42,804 nt of DNA from Streptomyces sp. NRRL F-6676 (GCF_000725625.1 NZ_JOHS01000054.1:1-42804), one strand, 5' to 3'; numbered from the stretch's first letter, positions 8,037-16,361 are shown. Made by a program: numbers and translations. The notes: generated from the sequence alone by a model not told the origin.

Positions 8037-9058
8037 GCCACGCAGCCGCAGGACGCGCGGTTGACCAGGCGGGACGGGAACTGCTTCAGGCGTTCGCGGT
8101 GGGAGCCGGGTACGCGGAGGCCGTCGTCCAGGACGAGGTCCACCGCCGCCCGCGCCATCGCCGACCGGTCCGACGCCACCGTCGTCAGCGGCGGATCCGT
8201 CAGCGCCGCCTCCTTCACGTCGTCGAACCCCGCCACCGCCAGCTCCCCCGGCACCTCGATCCGCAGCTCCCGCGCCGCCCGCAGCACCCCGATCGCCTGG
8301 TCGTCCGTCGAGCAGAAGATCGCCGGCGGCCGGTGCGGGCCGGCCAGCAACTCGAGCCCCACCTGATACGCGTCGTAGCGGTTGTACGGCGCCTCGAACA
8401 GCCGGCCCTCCGTGGAGATGCCCGCCTCGGCCATCGCCTGCCGCCAGCCCTCCACGTGGTCGGAGACCGGGTCGCCCACCGCCGGCGTCTCCGCCGTACC
8501 GCCCATGCAGGCGACGTACGGATGGCCGTGCTCCAGCAGGTGTTGGACGGCGAGCCGGGCGCCGCCGAGGTCGTCCGTCACCACCGCCACGTCGTCTATC
8601 AGCTCGGGCCGCTCGTGCAGCAGCACCACCCGCGCGTCCCAGGCCTCGATCTCGGCGGCGGCGTGGTCGTTGAGGGCGTGGCTGACGAGGATCAGCCCGG
8701 AGACCCGCATGCCGAGGAAGGCGCGCAGATAGTGGACCTCGCGCTCGGCGACGTAGTCCGTGTTGCCGACCAGCACCATTTTCCCGCGCTCGGCGGCCGC
8801 CTGTTCGACCGCATGCGTCATCTCGCCGAAGAACGGCTGGCGCGCGTCCGGCACGATCATGCCTATGAGGTCGGTCCGCCGCGAGGCCATGGCCTGGGCG
8901 ACCCGGTCCGGCCGGTACCCCAGCTCCTTGATCGCGGCGAGGACACGCTCGCGCGTGGCCGGGGCGACCGGCCGGGGTCCGTTGTTGATGACGTAGCTGA
9001 CGACGGCGGTGGAGGTCCCCGCCAGCCGCGCCACATCGTCCCGAGTCACCTTGGCCAC
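8033..9058 (-). CDS. LacI/GalR-family transcriptional regulator
   Basis: A 341-aa regulator with the N-terminal LacI helix-turn-helix ([22 protein letters not shown]), the hinge and a periplasmic-binding-protein fold ([21 protein letters not shown]). It ends in an unusual Cys-rich tail (ASCGCVA). The start is GTG 9058 with a TAGACT -10 hexamer at 9065-9070, 6 nt away, implying a leaderless mRNA. The ligand is probably a sugar but no sugar genes are adjacent, so the regulon is not evident here. Confidence 0.9.
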   Translation of the reverse strand: MAKVTRDDVARLAGTSTAVVSYVINNGPRPVAPATRERVLAAIKELGYRPDRVAQAMASRRTDLIGMIVPDARQPFFGEMTHAVEQAAAERGKMVLVGNTDYVAEREVHYLRAFLGMRVSGLILVSHALNDHAAAEIEAWDARVVLLHERPELIDDVAVVTDDLGGARLAVQHLLEHGHPYVACMGGTAETPAVGDPVSDHVEGWRQAMAEAGISTEGRLFEAPYNRYDAYQVGLELLAGPHRPPAIFCSTDDQAIGVLRAARELRIEVPGELAVAGFDDVKEAALTDPPLTTVASDRSAMARAAVDLVLDDGLRVPGSHRERLKQFPSRLVNRASCGCVA

Positions 9059-9111
9059 GCGCGGAGTCTACGCGGATGGATCGGCCCTGGGCAGGGAGTT
9101 TCCCCCGCTTC

Positions 9112-9909
9112 TCACGCCTCGGAAGCGGCCTTGGCGGCGGCGTCGGCCGACTCGCCCTTCTCGTCCCGTTTCGCCCTCTCCGCCCGCTGGGATGCTCCCG
9201 GCCCGTCCTGCTTCTCGGCGCGCTCGGTCCGGTCCGGCTTCTCCGGGGTCACGAACCGGTAGCCCACGTTCCGCACGGTGCCGATCAGCGACTCGTGCTC
9301 GGGGCCGAGCTTGGCCCGCAGCCGCCGTACGTGCACGTCGACCGTGCGGGTGCCGCCGAAGTAGTCGTAGCCCCAGACCTCCTGAAGGAGCTGGGCGCGG
9401 GTGAAGACGCGGCCCGGATGCTGCGCGAGGTACTTCAGCAGCTCGAACTCCTTGAAGGTGAGGTCCAGGACGCGGCCCTTGAGCTTGGCCGAGTACGTCG
9501 CCTCGTCCACCGACAGGTCGCCGTTGCGGATCTCCATGGGGGAGTCGTCGCCCGCGATCTGCTGCCGGCCCATGGCCAGCCGCAGCCGGGCCTCCACCTC
9601 GGCCGGGCCTGCGGTGTCCAGCAGGACGTCGTCGATGCCCCAGTCCGCGGTGACGGCGGCGAGGCCGCCCTCGGTCACCACCAGGACCAGCGGACAGCCG
9701 GGGCCCGTCGAGCGCAGCAGCTGGCACAGGCTGCGCACCTGTGGCAGGTCGCGGCGGCCGTCGATGAGGATGACGTCGGCGCCGGGGGTGTCGACGAGGG
9801 CCGGGCCCTCCGCCGGGGCCACCCGCACGCTGTGCAGCAGCAGCCCGAGCGCGGGCAGCACCTCCGCGGACGGCTGGAGGGCGTTGGTGAGGAGCAACAG
9901 TGAGCTCAT
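9112..9909 (-). CDS. glnR: GlnR, OmpR-type global nitrogen regulator
   Basis: A 265-aa orphan regulator. The atypical receiver-like domain keeps Asp50 ([11 protein letters not shown]) but lacks the usual acidic pair. The DNA-binding domain contains [45 protein letters not shown] and [12 protein letters not shown], characteristic of actinobacterial GlnR. In Streptomyces GlnR activates or represses glnA, amtB and nir genes under nitrogen limitation. ATG 9909 has GGGAGGA 6 nt upstream. The C-terminal tail after about 230 is charged and low-complexity ([13 protein letters not shown]), longer than the core needs. No kinase gene is adjacent, as is normal for GlnR. Confidence 0.93.
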   Translation of the reverse strand: MSSLLLLTNALQPSAEVLPALGLLLHSVRVAPAEGPALVDTPGADVILIDGRRDLPQVRSLCQLLRSTGPGCPLVLVVTEGGLAAVTADWGIDDVLLDTAGPAEVEARLRLAMGRQQIAGDDSPMEIRNGDLSVDEATYSAKLKGRVLDLTFKEFELLKYLAQHPGRVFTRAQLLQEVWGYDYFGGTRTVDVHVRRLRAKLGPEHESLIGTVRNVGYRFVTPEKPDRTERAEKQDGPGASQRAERAKRDEKGESADAAAKAASEA

Positions 9910-10023
9910 CGCGTCCTCCCCTCGGGGTTCGTCCCCTCCGGGGGCTTCGTATGGTCGTGCTCGGTTCGCTGGCCCATGACGTCCGGTCCTTCCTCGGTTC
10001 CGTCGAGGATGTGTGCGGCACTG

Positions 10024-10055
10024 CACTGCTTCACTGCTTCACTGCTTCGCTGCGG
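10024..10055. repeat. 8-bp tandem repeat in the glnR/hydrolase gap
   Basis: Three perfect copies of CACTGCTT (10024-10047) and a diverged fourth (CGCTGCGG) lie in the 254-nt divergent gap. Copy-number change would alter promoter spacing for glnR. Confidence 0.55.
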
Positions 10056-10113
10056 CTTCCGCGCTTCGCTGCCGGCCTTCCGCTTCGTATACAACGCTCC
10101 CGAAAGCACAAAA

Positions 10114-10141
10114 GGACCCGGGGGCTTCTCTGCCCGAGTCC
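10114..10141 (-). terminator. Rho-independent terminator reading toward glnR
   Basis: GGACCCGGG (10114-10122) pairs with CCCGAGTCC (10133-10141), 8 of 9 pairs plus one wobble. Read on the minus strand, the stem is followed by CTTTTGT, the only stem-plus-U-tract terminator I noticed in the window. It would stop transcription coming from the hydrolase side before the glnR promoter region, or attenuate a long glnR leader. Confidence 0.5.
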
Positions 10142-10163
10142 TCTGCGCAGCACAATAGCCCAC

Positions 10164-11045
10164 ATGAGCGGTGGTCGGGCAGGTCATGTGGCGCGTCCCA
10201 CGGGGCGTCCGAAGGGTGAGACGCCTGTGGACGCGGTGGCCGGGGCGTGTACGGAGGGGATACGGCGCGGGCCGGAGCGGCGATTTCTGCGCACGGCGGA
10301 CGGGGTCGTGATCGACGCCGCGTACGACCCCGGGGAGCCCGCCGGGGAAGCGGAGGACGCCGGGCTCGTCCTCGTCGTCGCGCACGGTTTCACCGGGGAC
10401 CTCGAGCGCCCGCACGTCCGGCGGGTCGCGGCCGCGCTGCGCCGCCGCGGGGCGGTGGTCACGTTCTCCTTCCGGGGCCACGGCGCCTCCGGCGGGCACT
10501 CCACCGTCGGCGACCGCGAGGTCCTCGACCTGGCGGCGGCGGTGCGGTGGGCGCGTGAGCTCGGCCATACCCGGGTGGCCACGGTCGGCTTCTCGATGGG
10601 CGGCTCGGTGGTACTGCGGCACGCGGCGCTGCGGCCCGAGGGCGCCGAGACGGACACGGTCGTCGCGGTCAGCTCGCCGGCCCGCTGGTACTACCGGGGG
10701 ACGGCCCCGATGCGGCGGCTGCACTGGCTGGTCACCCGGCCGGTGGGGCGCGCGGTGGGCCGCTACGGGCTGCGCACGCGCATCCACCACCGGGACTGGG
10801 ACCCGGTCCCCGCCTCGCCGGTCGAGTCGGTGCCGCTGATCGCGCCGACCCCGCTGCTGATCGTGCACGGCGACCGGGACGGCTACTTCCCCGTCGACCA
10901 CCCCCGCATGCTGGCCGACGCCGCCCCCGGCCACGCCGAACTCTGGCTGGAGGAGGGCATGGGCCACGCCGAGAACGCGGCGGCGGACGAGCTGCTGGAG
11001 CGCATCGGGGCGTGGGTGGCGGCGCGGGCGGGCCAGGCCCTGTAG
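10164..11045 (+). CDS. Alpha/beta-fold hydrolase
   Basis: A 293-aa hydrolase with the oxyanion segment VVAHGFTGD (72-80), the nucleophile elbow GFSMGG (Ser144), the acid region LLIVHGDRDGYFPVDH and the catalytic His region GMGHAENA. It probably acts on an ester or acyl substrate; the specificity is not readable. ATG 10164 is chosen because a CACAAT hexamer at 10151-10156, 7 nt upstream, fits a leaderless start and no ribosome site is present. The first 40 residues are Arg/Gly-rich and poorly conserved in appearance. Confidence 0.85.
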   Translation: MSGGRAGHVARPTGRPKGETPVDAVAGACTEGIRRGPERRFLRTADGVVIDAAYDPGEPAGEAEDAGLVLVVAHGFTGDLERPHVRRVAAALRRRGAVVTFSFRGHGASGGHSTVGDREVLDLAAAVRWARELGHTRVATVGFSMGGSVVLRHAALRPEGAETDTVVAVSSPARWYYRGTAPMRRLHWLVTRPVGRAVGRYGLRTRIHHRDWDPVPASPVESVPLIAPTPLLIVHGDRDGYFPVDHPRMLADAAPGHAELWLEEGMGHAENAAADELLERIGAWVAARAGQAL

Positions 11046-11204
11046 TCGGATCCCCGTCGTCCGCCCGGAGGGCGGACCGGGCGGCGTCAGGCGCGTGCGT
11101 GCATGGCGTCGCCCGGTAGACGGGAATTTGACTACAGGGCCTAGCCTGACGGTGTTCACAGCCGGCGCCGAAGTACTCGTCGGCACCACCGATCGAGGGA
11201 CGAG

Positions 11205-11459
11205 ATGGCAAGAGGCACGGTGCGCTACTGGGCCGCCGCCAAGGCCGCGGCCGGAACCGCCGAGGAGCCGTACGACGCGGCCACGCTCGCACAGGCGCTC
11301 GACGCCGCCCGGGAACGACACCCCGGCGAGCTGGACCGGGTCCTGCTGCGGTGCTCCTTCCTCGTCGACGGAAATCCGGTCGGGAAGCGTGAACACGAGA
11401 CGGTACGGCTGGCCGAGGGCGGCACGGTAGAGGTGCTCCCGCCGTTCGCAGGAGGGTGA
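11205..11459 (+). CDS. MoaD/ThiS-family sulfur carrier protein
   Basis: An 84-aa beta-grasp protein ending in the diagnostic Gly-Gly (LPPFAGG), which would be adenylated and thiocarboxylated as a sulfur donor, for molybdopterin or another pathway. The start ATG 11205 follows GAGGGA. The GGAGGG that forms the end of this gene also serves as the ribosome site for the next gene, so the two are closely coupled. No moaE or thiG gene is adjacent, so the target pathway is unresolved; a rhodanese and DUF1416 lie 3 kb downstream. Confidence 0.85.
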   Translation: MARGTVRYWAAAKAAAGTAEEPYDAATLAQALDAARERHPGELDRVLLRCSFLVDGNPVGKREHETVRLAEGGTVEVLPPFAGG

Positions 11460-11461
11460 GC

Positions 11462-12685
11462 ATGTCGGAGCCGTATGGGCCCTACGGGGAGCACGGGCAG
11501 CAGGGGGAGTACGAGCAGTACGGGGAGTACGGGCAGCAGGGGCCGTACCGGTCCCCGCAGTACGACGGGTACCCGCAGGGGTACGGGGAGCCGCAGCCGT
11601 ACGCCCAGCAGCCGCATCAGCCACAGCAGCCGCATCAGCAGCCCCACCAGCCCCAGCCCCAGCAGCAGGGCTGGTACGGCGGTGAGGCCGCCGATCCGCA
11701 GCAGTACACCCAGCAGTGGCAGGGGCAGACCTGGGAGACACAGGTCCAGCCCTCGCTCGCCGTGCCTGCGGCGGAGACGGCGTACATGCCGACGACGGGG
11801 GCGGTGCCCTACGAGCCGCAGGCTCCCGCGCCGACCCCGGCACCGGTGCCCCCTGTTTCCGGACCGGAGGGCGGAGGCGGCGGTGACGGTACGCCCTACG
11901 GGCCCGCCACGGTCGCCGGGAACACCCGGATCACCGACGCGCAGCGGGCGCGGCTGGAGGGCCGGTCGCCCATCATCGAGCCCGGGATGCAGCCCGCGCT
12001 GCTCACCGCCGTGCTCGGCGTGCTGCTCGCCGGGGCGGCGGCCGTCGGGTCGTACGCGCTCGTCGTGCCGCTCGTGGTGCTCCAGGCCGTGACCGCGGCC
12101 GGCTGGTTCCGGCTCAACGGCATGTGGCCGGCCCGGCAGGGCATCGCGCTGGCCTTCCTCGGCGGGCTCGTCGCGGACGTGGCCGTCCTCGCGGCGGGGC
12201 GGGAGCACGGGCCGGCGGCGATCCTCGGCACGCTCGGGGTGTGGGTGCTGCTCACCCTCGTCCTGCAACTGCGCTCGCACGCCGATCCGGACGAGCGGAT
12301 GTACGGGCTGATGGCGACGGTCGTCTCGGCGGCGCTGACCGTTGTGGCGACGGGACATCTCGCGGCCGACGCGGACGCGGTGACGGTGGGCGGCGTGGCG
12401 GTCGCGGTGGCGGTCGTCGCGCGGGCGTTGCCGTTGCCGACGGTGGTGTCGGTGGTGGTCGCCCTGCTGGCGGCCGCGGGGGCCGGGGTCGCGGTCGGCG
12501 GGATGACGGATCTGGGGGCGTCGGGGGCGGGGCTGGGGGTCGGGGCGGCGGTGTGTGCGCTGATCGGGCACCGGGCGGCGAGCTACGACTATCCGTCGCG
12601 GTTCGTCCACTTCACGGCGGGCGTGGCCCTGCCGCTCGCCGCGGCTGCGCCGGCGGTGTGGGTGCTGGGGCAGGCGCTGGGGTAG
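11462..12685 (+). CDS. Multi-spanning membrane protein with Gln/Tyr/Gly-rich N-terminal repeats
   Basis: A 407-aa protein. Residues 1-140 are low-complexity: YGPYGEHGQQGEYEQYGEYG, then QPHQPQQPHQQPHQPQPQQQ, encoded by imperfect short repeats. From about residue 175 there are about seven or eight hydrophobic helices (for example AVLGVLLAGAAAVGSYALVV and AAILGTLGVWVLLTLVLQL). No enzyme motif is seen. ATG 11462 lies 5 nt after GGAGGG (11451-11456) and 2 nt after the stop of the MoaD-like gene. The Q/Y-rich cytoplasmic tail resembles disordered segments of actinobacterial divisome or polar-growth membrane proteins; this is only an analogy. Confidence 0.82.
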   Translation: MSEPYGPYGEHGQQGEYEQYGEYGQQGPYRSPQYDGYPQGYGEPQPYAQQPHQPQQPHQQPHQPQPQQQGWYGGEAADPQQYTQQWQGQTWETQVQPSLAVPAAETAYMPTTGAVPYEPQAPAPTPAPVPPVSGPEGGGGGDGTPYGPATVAGNTRITDAQRARLEGRSPIIEPGMQPALLTAVLGVLLAGAAAVGSYALVVPLVVLQAVTAAGWFRLNGMWPARQGIALAFLGGLVADVAVLAAGREHGPAAILGTLGVWVLLTLVLQLRSHADPDERMYGLMATVVSAALTVVATGHLAADADAVTVGGVAVAVAVVARALPLPTVVSVVVALLAAAGAGVAVGGMTDLGASGAGLGVGAAVCALIGHRAASYDYPSRFVHFTAGVALPLAAAAPAVWVLGQALG

Positions 12686-12726
12686 CGGACGGGGTGGCCG
12701 ACGGGGTAGCCGACGGGGTAGCCGAC
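12679..12726. repeat. Four tandem 12-bp repeats at a stop codon
   Basis: Units of GGGGTAGCCGAC (or close variants) start at 12679, 12691, 12703 and 12715. The TAG of the first unit is the stop codon of the membrane protein. Slippage would therefore add or remove whole codons without disturbing the frame. Confidence 0.75.
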
Positions 12727-12727
12727 G

Positions 12728-12790
12728 GGGGTTTCCTCGCCCCCGTCGTCCCTGCCCTTCCCCGTCCTTTCAAGGGGCGCGGCCCTGTCA
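12728..12790. repeat. Dispersed intergenic repeat, partial copy B
   Basis: This carries the left modules of the family described at 3330-3446: TTTCCTCGCCCCCGTC, CCCTGCCCTTCCCCGTCC and TTTCAAGGGGCGCGGCCC. The CGCAGTTCCCCGCGCCCC module is missing. Confidence 0.65.
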
Positions 12791-12884
12791 CAACCGATCA
12801 ACAAGCCGACCCTCGCCCGTACCCTCCCCACCCCTCCGGGTTACGCTCGCCGTTCGACCGATCGACGCGGGGGACACACCGGGC

Positions 12885-13640
12885 ATGCGCGCACTGCGAA
12901 TACTCCTCATCATCATCGTGATCGTCGGCGGACTCTTCGTCATCGCCGACCGCGTCGCCGTCCACTTCGCCCAGAACGAGGCCGCCGACCGCATCAAGAC
13001 CAACGAGCACCTCGCCGAGACGCCCAGCGTCTCCATCGACGGCTTCCCCTTCCTCACCCAGGTGGCGAGCGGCGAGCTCGACGAGATCCACGTCGGCATC
13101 AAGGACTACGAGGTCGCCACCGGCACCGCAGGGAAGAACGGCGGCGCCGGCGCCGACACCCTCCGCATCGACGACCTCAACGCCGACATGCACGGCGTCG
13201 ACTTCTCCAGCGACTACTCCTCCGCCACCGCCCGCACCGCCACCGGCACGGCCACGATCTCCTACGACGAGCTCCTGAAGGCGGCCAAGTCGGAGCCGAC
13301 GGAGATCATCCCGGGTGTCACCGCGCAGATCCTCGGCCTCTCGGACGGCGGCAATGGCAAGATCAAGGTGAAGGTCAGGATCCAGGGCCCCACCAAGGCG
13401 CTGTCGCAGACGACCTCCCTGCTCAGCTCCATCACCGTCGAGAACGGCATCGTCAAGGTGCACGCCGACTCGCTGCCCAAGACCGGGCTGACCCTCGCCG
13501 AGCAGAAGGTCCGCTCCATCACCGACTTCCAGCAGGCGATCGACCAGCTCCCCGGCGGCATCAAGATCGACAAGGTCGAGGCCGCCGAGGACGGCGTGCA
13601 CATCACCGCCAAGGGGACCAACGTCAGCGTGACGGGCTGA
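12885..13640 (+). CDS. DUF2993 (LmeA-like) membrane-anchored lipid-binding protein
   Basis: A 251-aa protein with an N-terminal signal anchor (ALRILLIIIVIVGGLFVIA) followed by a DUF2993 domain (residues about 30-250), starting at the SVSIDGFPFLTQVASGEL motif typical of the family. Mycobacterial LmeA of this family binds phosphoinositides and supports lipomannan synthesis; an envelope lipid role is likely but not shown here. ATG 12885 follows GGGGGA (about 12868-12873). A TACGCT hexamer at 12843-12848 suggests a leader of about 30 nt. Confidence 0.85.
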   Translation: MRALRILLIIIVIVGGLFVIADRVAVHFAQNEAADRIKTNEHLAETPSVSIDGFPFLTQVASGELDEIHVGIKDYEVATGTAGKNGGAGADTLRIDDLNADMHGVDFSSDYSSATARTATGTATISYDELLKAAKSEPTEIIPGVTAQILGLSDGGNGKIKVKVRIQGPTKALSQTTSLLSSITVENGIVKVHADSLPKTGLTLAEQKVRSITDFQQAIDQLPGGIKIDKVEAAEDGVHITAKGTNVSVTG

Positions 13641-14028
13641 GACTCACTCCGCCAAGCCGAGTCTCACTCCGCCGGGCTGAGTCTCACCCCCGCCGGCCGG
13701 TATGAGACGGCTTCCCGTGGGGTAGGACCGCCCCTGGGCCGCCACGCCCCCGTACGGCCACGGCCCCTGTACGGCCACGCCTTCCATGGCTGTGCCCGTA
13801 CGCCCCCGCTCCGCACGACTGTCCGTCAGCCGAGACGCCCCCGTCCGCCCAGCAGATGCCCGCCCCGTGTGCGGCGAGCGACAATGGCCGCGAAAACGGG
13901 CAGTGACGGACCTCGTGCGGATCCCGCCGGGACCCCCGGCACCCTCCTCATCCCGCATCGCGGACGATCGCGTCTCAGCATGCGACACGCCGGTGACATG
14001 CCCGCCCGTCCGTCCTTACGATCGCAGC
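13641..14028. other. 388-nt gene-free stretch: 20-bp repeats, then the sulfur-operon promoter
   Basis: Three tandem units of about 20 bp begin at 13634, 13654 and 13674, sharing GAGTCTCACTCCGCC (first unit GAGACTCACTCCGCC). The first overlaps the stop codon of the DUF2993 gene. A second short duplication containing GTACGGCCACG lies around 13752-13780. I see no supported gene; the open frames that cross here look like GC-driven noise. The right end holds the promoter described at 13993-14022. Confidence 0.55.
13993..14022 (+). promoter_or_regulatory. Sigma-70-type promoter for the leader peptide and sulfur genes
   Basis: A -35 of GTGACA (13993-13998, consensus TTGACA) is followed after 18 nt by the -10 TACGAT (14017-14022). 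The start codon of the leader peptide lies 6 nt after the -10, so the first transcribed base should be at or next to the A of ATG 14029. Confidence 0.7.
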
Positions 14029-14136
14029 ATGCGGTGCTACTCGAGCGTCCCCCGGCTGCGGGGACAGGCGGATCTGACGAAGCGGCGGGCAGTCGACCTG
14101 TGCCGCGTCGCCGCCATGCTCTGTCGCACGTTCTGA
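14029..14136 (+). CDS. 35-aa Cys-containing leader peptide (candidate cysteine-responsive attenuator)
   Basis: A leaderless 35-aa frame containing RRAVDLCRVAAMLCRTF, which matches the pattern of the actinobacterial putative leader peptides (RRHVDLCRxxxxLC type) found before sulfur-assimilation genes. It has Cys at residues 3, 25 and 32, with two Cys codons near the end. A hairpin (GGAGGC-CGCCC-GCCTCC, 14139-14155) begins 2 nt after the stop codon. Cys starvation would stall the ribosome at the late Cys codons and alter this structure, changing read-through into the rhodanese gene at 14282. The mechanism is inferred; related Cys-responsive leaders are known in mycobacteria. Confidence 0.7.
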   Translation: MRCYSSVPRLRGQADLTKRRAVDLCRVAAMLCRTF

Positions 14137-14138
14137 CC

Positions 14139-14155
14139 GGAGGCCGCCCGCCTCC
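14139..14155 (+). promoter_or_regulatory. Hairpin just after the leader peptide
   Basis: GGAGGC (14139-14144) pairs with GCCTCC (14150-14155) around a 5-nt loop. It lies inside the footprint of a ribosome terminating at 14134-14136, so translation of the leader would melt or mask it. Confidence 0.5.
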
Positions 14156-14281
14156 GCGTTCCCCCACGGCGCCCTCGCCCCCGAGGCCCCGCCCCGCGCC
14201 GTACGCGCCCCTCGCGGGCACGGCCGCGCGCCCCGCACCCACCCGCATCATCCCGCCGCAACTGCCCCGGAGGAGAAAAGC

Positions 14282-15127
14282 ATGAGCCGCAGCGACGTAC
14301 TGGTCGACGCCGACTGGGTCCAGGCGCACCTGGACGACCCGAAGGTGGCCATCGTCGAGGTCGACGAGGACACCGCCGCGTACGACAAGAACCACATCAA
14401 GAACGCGATCCGCATCGACTGGACCAAGGACCTCCAGGACCCGGTCCGCCGCGACTTCGTCGACCAGGAGGGCTTCGAGAAGCTCCTGTCGGCCAAGGGC
14501 ATCGCCAATGACACCACCGTCGTCCTCTACGGCGGCAACAACAACTGGTTCGCCTCGTACGCGTACTGGTACTTCAAGCTCTACGGCCACCAGGACGTCA
14601 AGCTCCTCGACGGTGGCCGCAAGAAGTGGGAGCTGGACTCCCGCGACCTGGTCGACGGCTCCGAGGTCCCCAGCCGCCCGGTCACGCAGTACAAGGCCAA
14701 GCCGCAGGACGCCTCGATCCGCGCCTTCCGCGACGACGTCGTCAACGCGATCGGCTCGAAGAACCTCGTCGACGTGCGCTCGCCCGACGAGTTCTCCGGC
14801 AAGCTGCTCGCCCCGGCCCACCTGCCGCAGGAGCAGTCGCAGCGCCCGGGCCACGTCCCGACGGCCGCGAACATCCCGTGGTCGAAGAACGCCAACGACG
14901 ACGGCACCTTCAAGTCGGACGACGAGCTCAAGGAGCTCTACACCGCCGAGAACGTGGACCTCGCCAAGGACACCATCGCCTACTGCCGCATCGGTGAGCG
15001 CTCCGCGCTGACCTGGTTCGTCCTGCACGAGCTGCTCGGCCAGGAGAACGTCAAGAACTACGACGGCTCCTGGACGGAGTACGGCTCCCTCGTGGGCGTG
15101 CCGATCGAGCTCGGCACCGGCAAGTAA
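14282..15127 (+). CDS. sseA: Thiosulfate sulfurtransferase (SseA/CysA-type, tandem rhodanese)
   Basis: A 281-aa protein with two rhodanese domains. The N-terminal one is inactive-looking (VVLYGGNNNWF where the Cys loop should be). The C-terminal one has the catalytic loop CRIGERS (235-241, Cys235). It transfers sulfane sulfur from thiosulfate or a related donor. ATG 14282 follows GGAGGAG. The DUF1416 gene follows after 58 nt in the same direction. Expression is probably controlled by the leader peptide at 14029-14136. Called CysA in S. coelicolor annotations as far as I recall. Confidence 0.92.
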   Translation: MSRSDVLVDADWVQAHLDDPKVAIVEVDEDTAAYDKNHIKNAIRIDWTKDLQDPVRRDFVDQEGFEKLLSAKGIANDTTVVLYGGNNNWFASYAYWYFKLYGHQDVKLLDGGRKKWELDSRDLVDGSEVPSRPVTQYKAKPQDASIRAFRDDVVNAIGSKNLVDVRSPDEFSGKLLAPAHLPQEQSQRPGHVPTAANIPWSKNANDDGTFKSDDELKELYTAENVDLAKDTIAYCRIGERSALTWFVLHELLGQENVKNYDGSWTEYGSLVGVPIELGTGK

Positions 15128-15185
15128 CCCGCACGACCGACGACACCGACACCCCGACCTTTCAAGACCTCTTCAGGAGTACGAC

Positions 15186-15473
15186 ATGTGTGGAGCGAAG
15201 GCCGGCGGCCCGGACGCCTCGACGATCAAGGCCGGTGAGACCACCATCCAGGGTCAGGTGACCCGTGACGGCGAGCCGGTGACCGGCTACGTCCGCCTGC
15301 TGGACTCGACCGGCGAGTTCACCGCGGAGGTCCCCACCTCCGCGACGGGGCAGTTCCGCTTCTACGCGGCCGAGGGCACCTGGACCGTACGGGCCCTGGT
15401 TCCCGGCGGCACCGCGGACCGCACGGTCGTCGCCCAGCAGGGCGGCCTCGCGGAGGTCGCGATCGCGGTCTGA
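15186..15473 (+). CDS. DUF1416 protein
   Basis: A 95-aa protein beginning MCGAKAGGPD, with the family pattern GETTIQGQVTRDGEPVTGYV and a beta-rich C-terminus (TWTVRALVPGG). DUF1416 genes regularly follow the SseA-type rhodanese in actinobacteria, as here, so a role in sulfur transfer is likely; the conserved Cys2 is a candidate acceptor. The ribosome site AGGAG lies at 15175-15179. A strong terminator follows. Confidence 0.88.
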   Translation: MCGAKAGGPDASTIKAGETTIQGQVTRDGEPVTGYVRLLDSTGEFTAEVPTSATGQFRFYAAEGTWTVRALVPGGTADRTVVAQQGGLAEVAIAV

Positions 15474-15525
15474 GCGTCTGAGCGCACCTCTGAGTGCGCG
15501 GGGCGCGCACGCGTCCCGAACGGCG

Positions 15526-15569
15526 GAAGGGCCGCACCCACCGGGAACTCCCGGAGGGTGCGGCCCTTC
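15526..15569 (+). terminator. Hairpin terminator after DUF1416
   Basis: GAAGGGCCGCACCC (15526-15539) pairs perfectly with GGGTGCGGCCCTTC (15556-15569), a 14-bp stem; the loop can pair further (CCGGGA/CCCGG). Confidence 0.85.
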
Positions 15570-15594
15570 GCCGGTCCGGCCTACGCTGAGAAGC

Positions 15595-15852
15595 ATGTAC
15601 GCACGCCGGCGCCGGACGTACTTCGTGATGATGGGGACCTGCATCGCGCTCTTCGTGCTGGCCTGGGGAGTCGTACGGCTCTGGTCGGTCCCGGCGGCCA
15701 TCGGGATGTGCGTGGTGGCGATGGTCATCCCGCCGGCGGCCGCGATCCTCGCCAACCGGCGCGGCCCCGACGACCGCTGGTGGGACGACCCCTCCGGCGA
15801 CCCCAAGTCCGACGAGTGGTGGGACGAGCTGGACGGCAGGAAGCGCCGGTAG
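15595..15852 (+). CDS. DUF3099 small membrane protein
   Basis: An 85-aa protein with two transmembrane helices (about 10-30 and 34-52) and an acidic Trp-rich C-terminus (DDRWWDDPSGDPKSDEWWDEL) typical of DUF3099. ATG 15595 lies 7 nt after a TACGCT hexamer (15582-15587), so it is leaderless. The promoter sits just behind the preceding terminator. Function unknown. Confidence 0.85.
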   Translation: MYARRRRTYFVMMGTCIALFVLAWGVVRLWSVPAAIGMCVVAMVIPPAAAILANRRGPDDRWWDDPSGDPKSDEWWDELDGRKRR

Positions 15853-15923
15853 CGCCGGTAGCGCTTTTCCCGTCCCGTCCTGTCCTGTCCCGTCCTGTCC
15901 GTCCGGCCGTCCGGCCGTCCGTC

Positions 15924-16286
15924 TCAGTAGACGAGCGCCTGCGTCTCGTCCGCCATCGCCTCCTGCACGAACACCTGCGCGCCCGCGATCCGGACGCCCT
16001 CGATGACGTCCTTCTCGGTGAGGTCCCGGCGGGCGGCGCACTGCGTGCAGAGCGTGATGCGGCCCGCCGCCATGATCGACTCGATCAGGCCGGGCAGCGG
16101 CGCGGCGTGCGGCAGCTCGAACTCCGCGGCCCGCCCCGGCACCGCGAACCACGCGGACTCGCCGGTCAGCCACAGGGACACGTCCACACCACTGGCGACG
16201 GCCACGGCCGCCACCGTGAACGCCTGCGAGCAGCGTTCGGGCGCGTCCGCCCCCGCCGTCACCTTGATCACGAGCTTCTTCGCCAT
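15924..16286 (-). CDS. DsrE-family sulfur-relay-like protein
   Basis: A 120-aa protein with the DsrE fold pattern: MAKKLVIKVTAGADAPERCSQAF, then VDVSLWLTGESAWF, then GRITLCTQCAARRDL with a CTQC pair. The Cys residues near position 80 are candidate persulfide carriers. ATG 16286 is leaderless, with TACGAT (read on the minus strand) 6 nt upstream. It is convergent with DUF3099. A link to the rhodanese cluster 1 kb away is plausible but unproven. Confidence 0.88.
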   Translation of the reverse strand: MAKKLVIKVTAGADAPERCSQAFTVAAVAVASGVDVSLWLTGESAWFAVPGRAAEFELPHAAPLPGLIESIMAAGRITLCTQCAARRDLTEKDVIEGVRIAGAQVFVQEAMADETQALVY

Positions 16287-16361
16287 GCCCGAATCGTAAT
16301 CAACGCGTCTACAACCGGGAACGGGGCCTATGGGTCTTCTGTGCCGCACGGGACGGAATCC

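Noticed and set aside
11125..11150. TTGACT and TAGCCT as a promoter for the MoaD-like gene
   Set aside because: The two hexamers are only about 8 nt apart, too close for a sigma-70 promoter.
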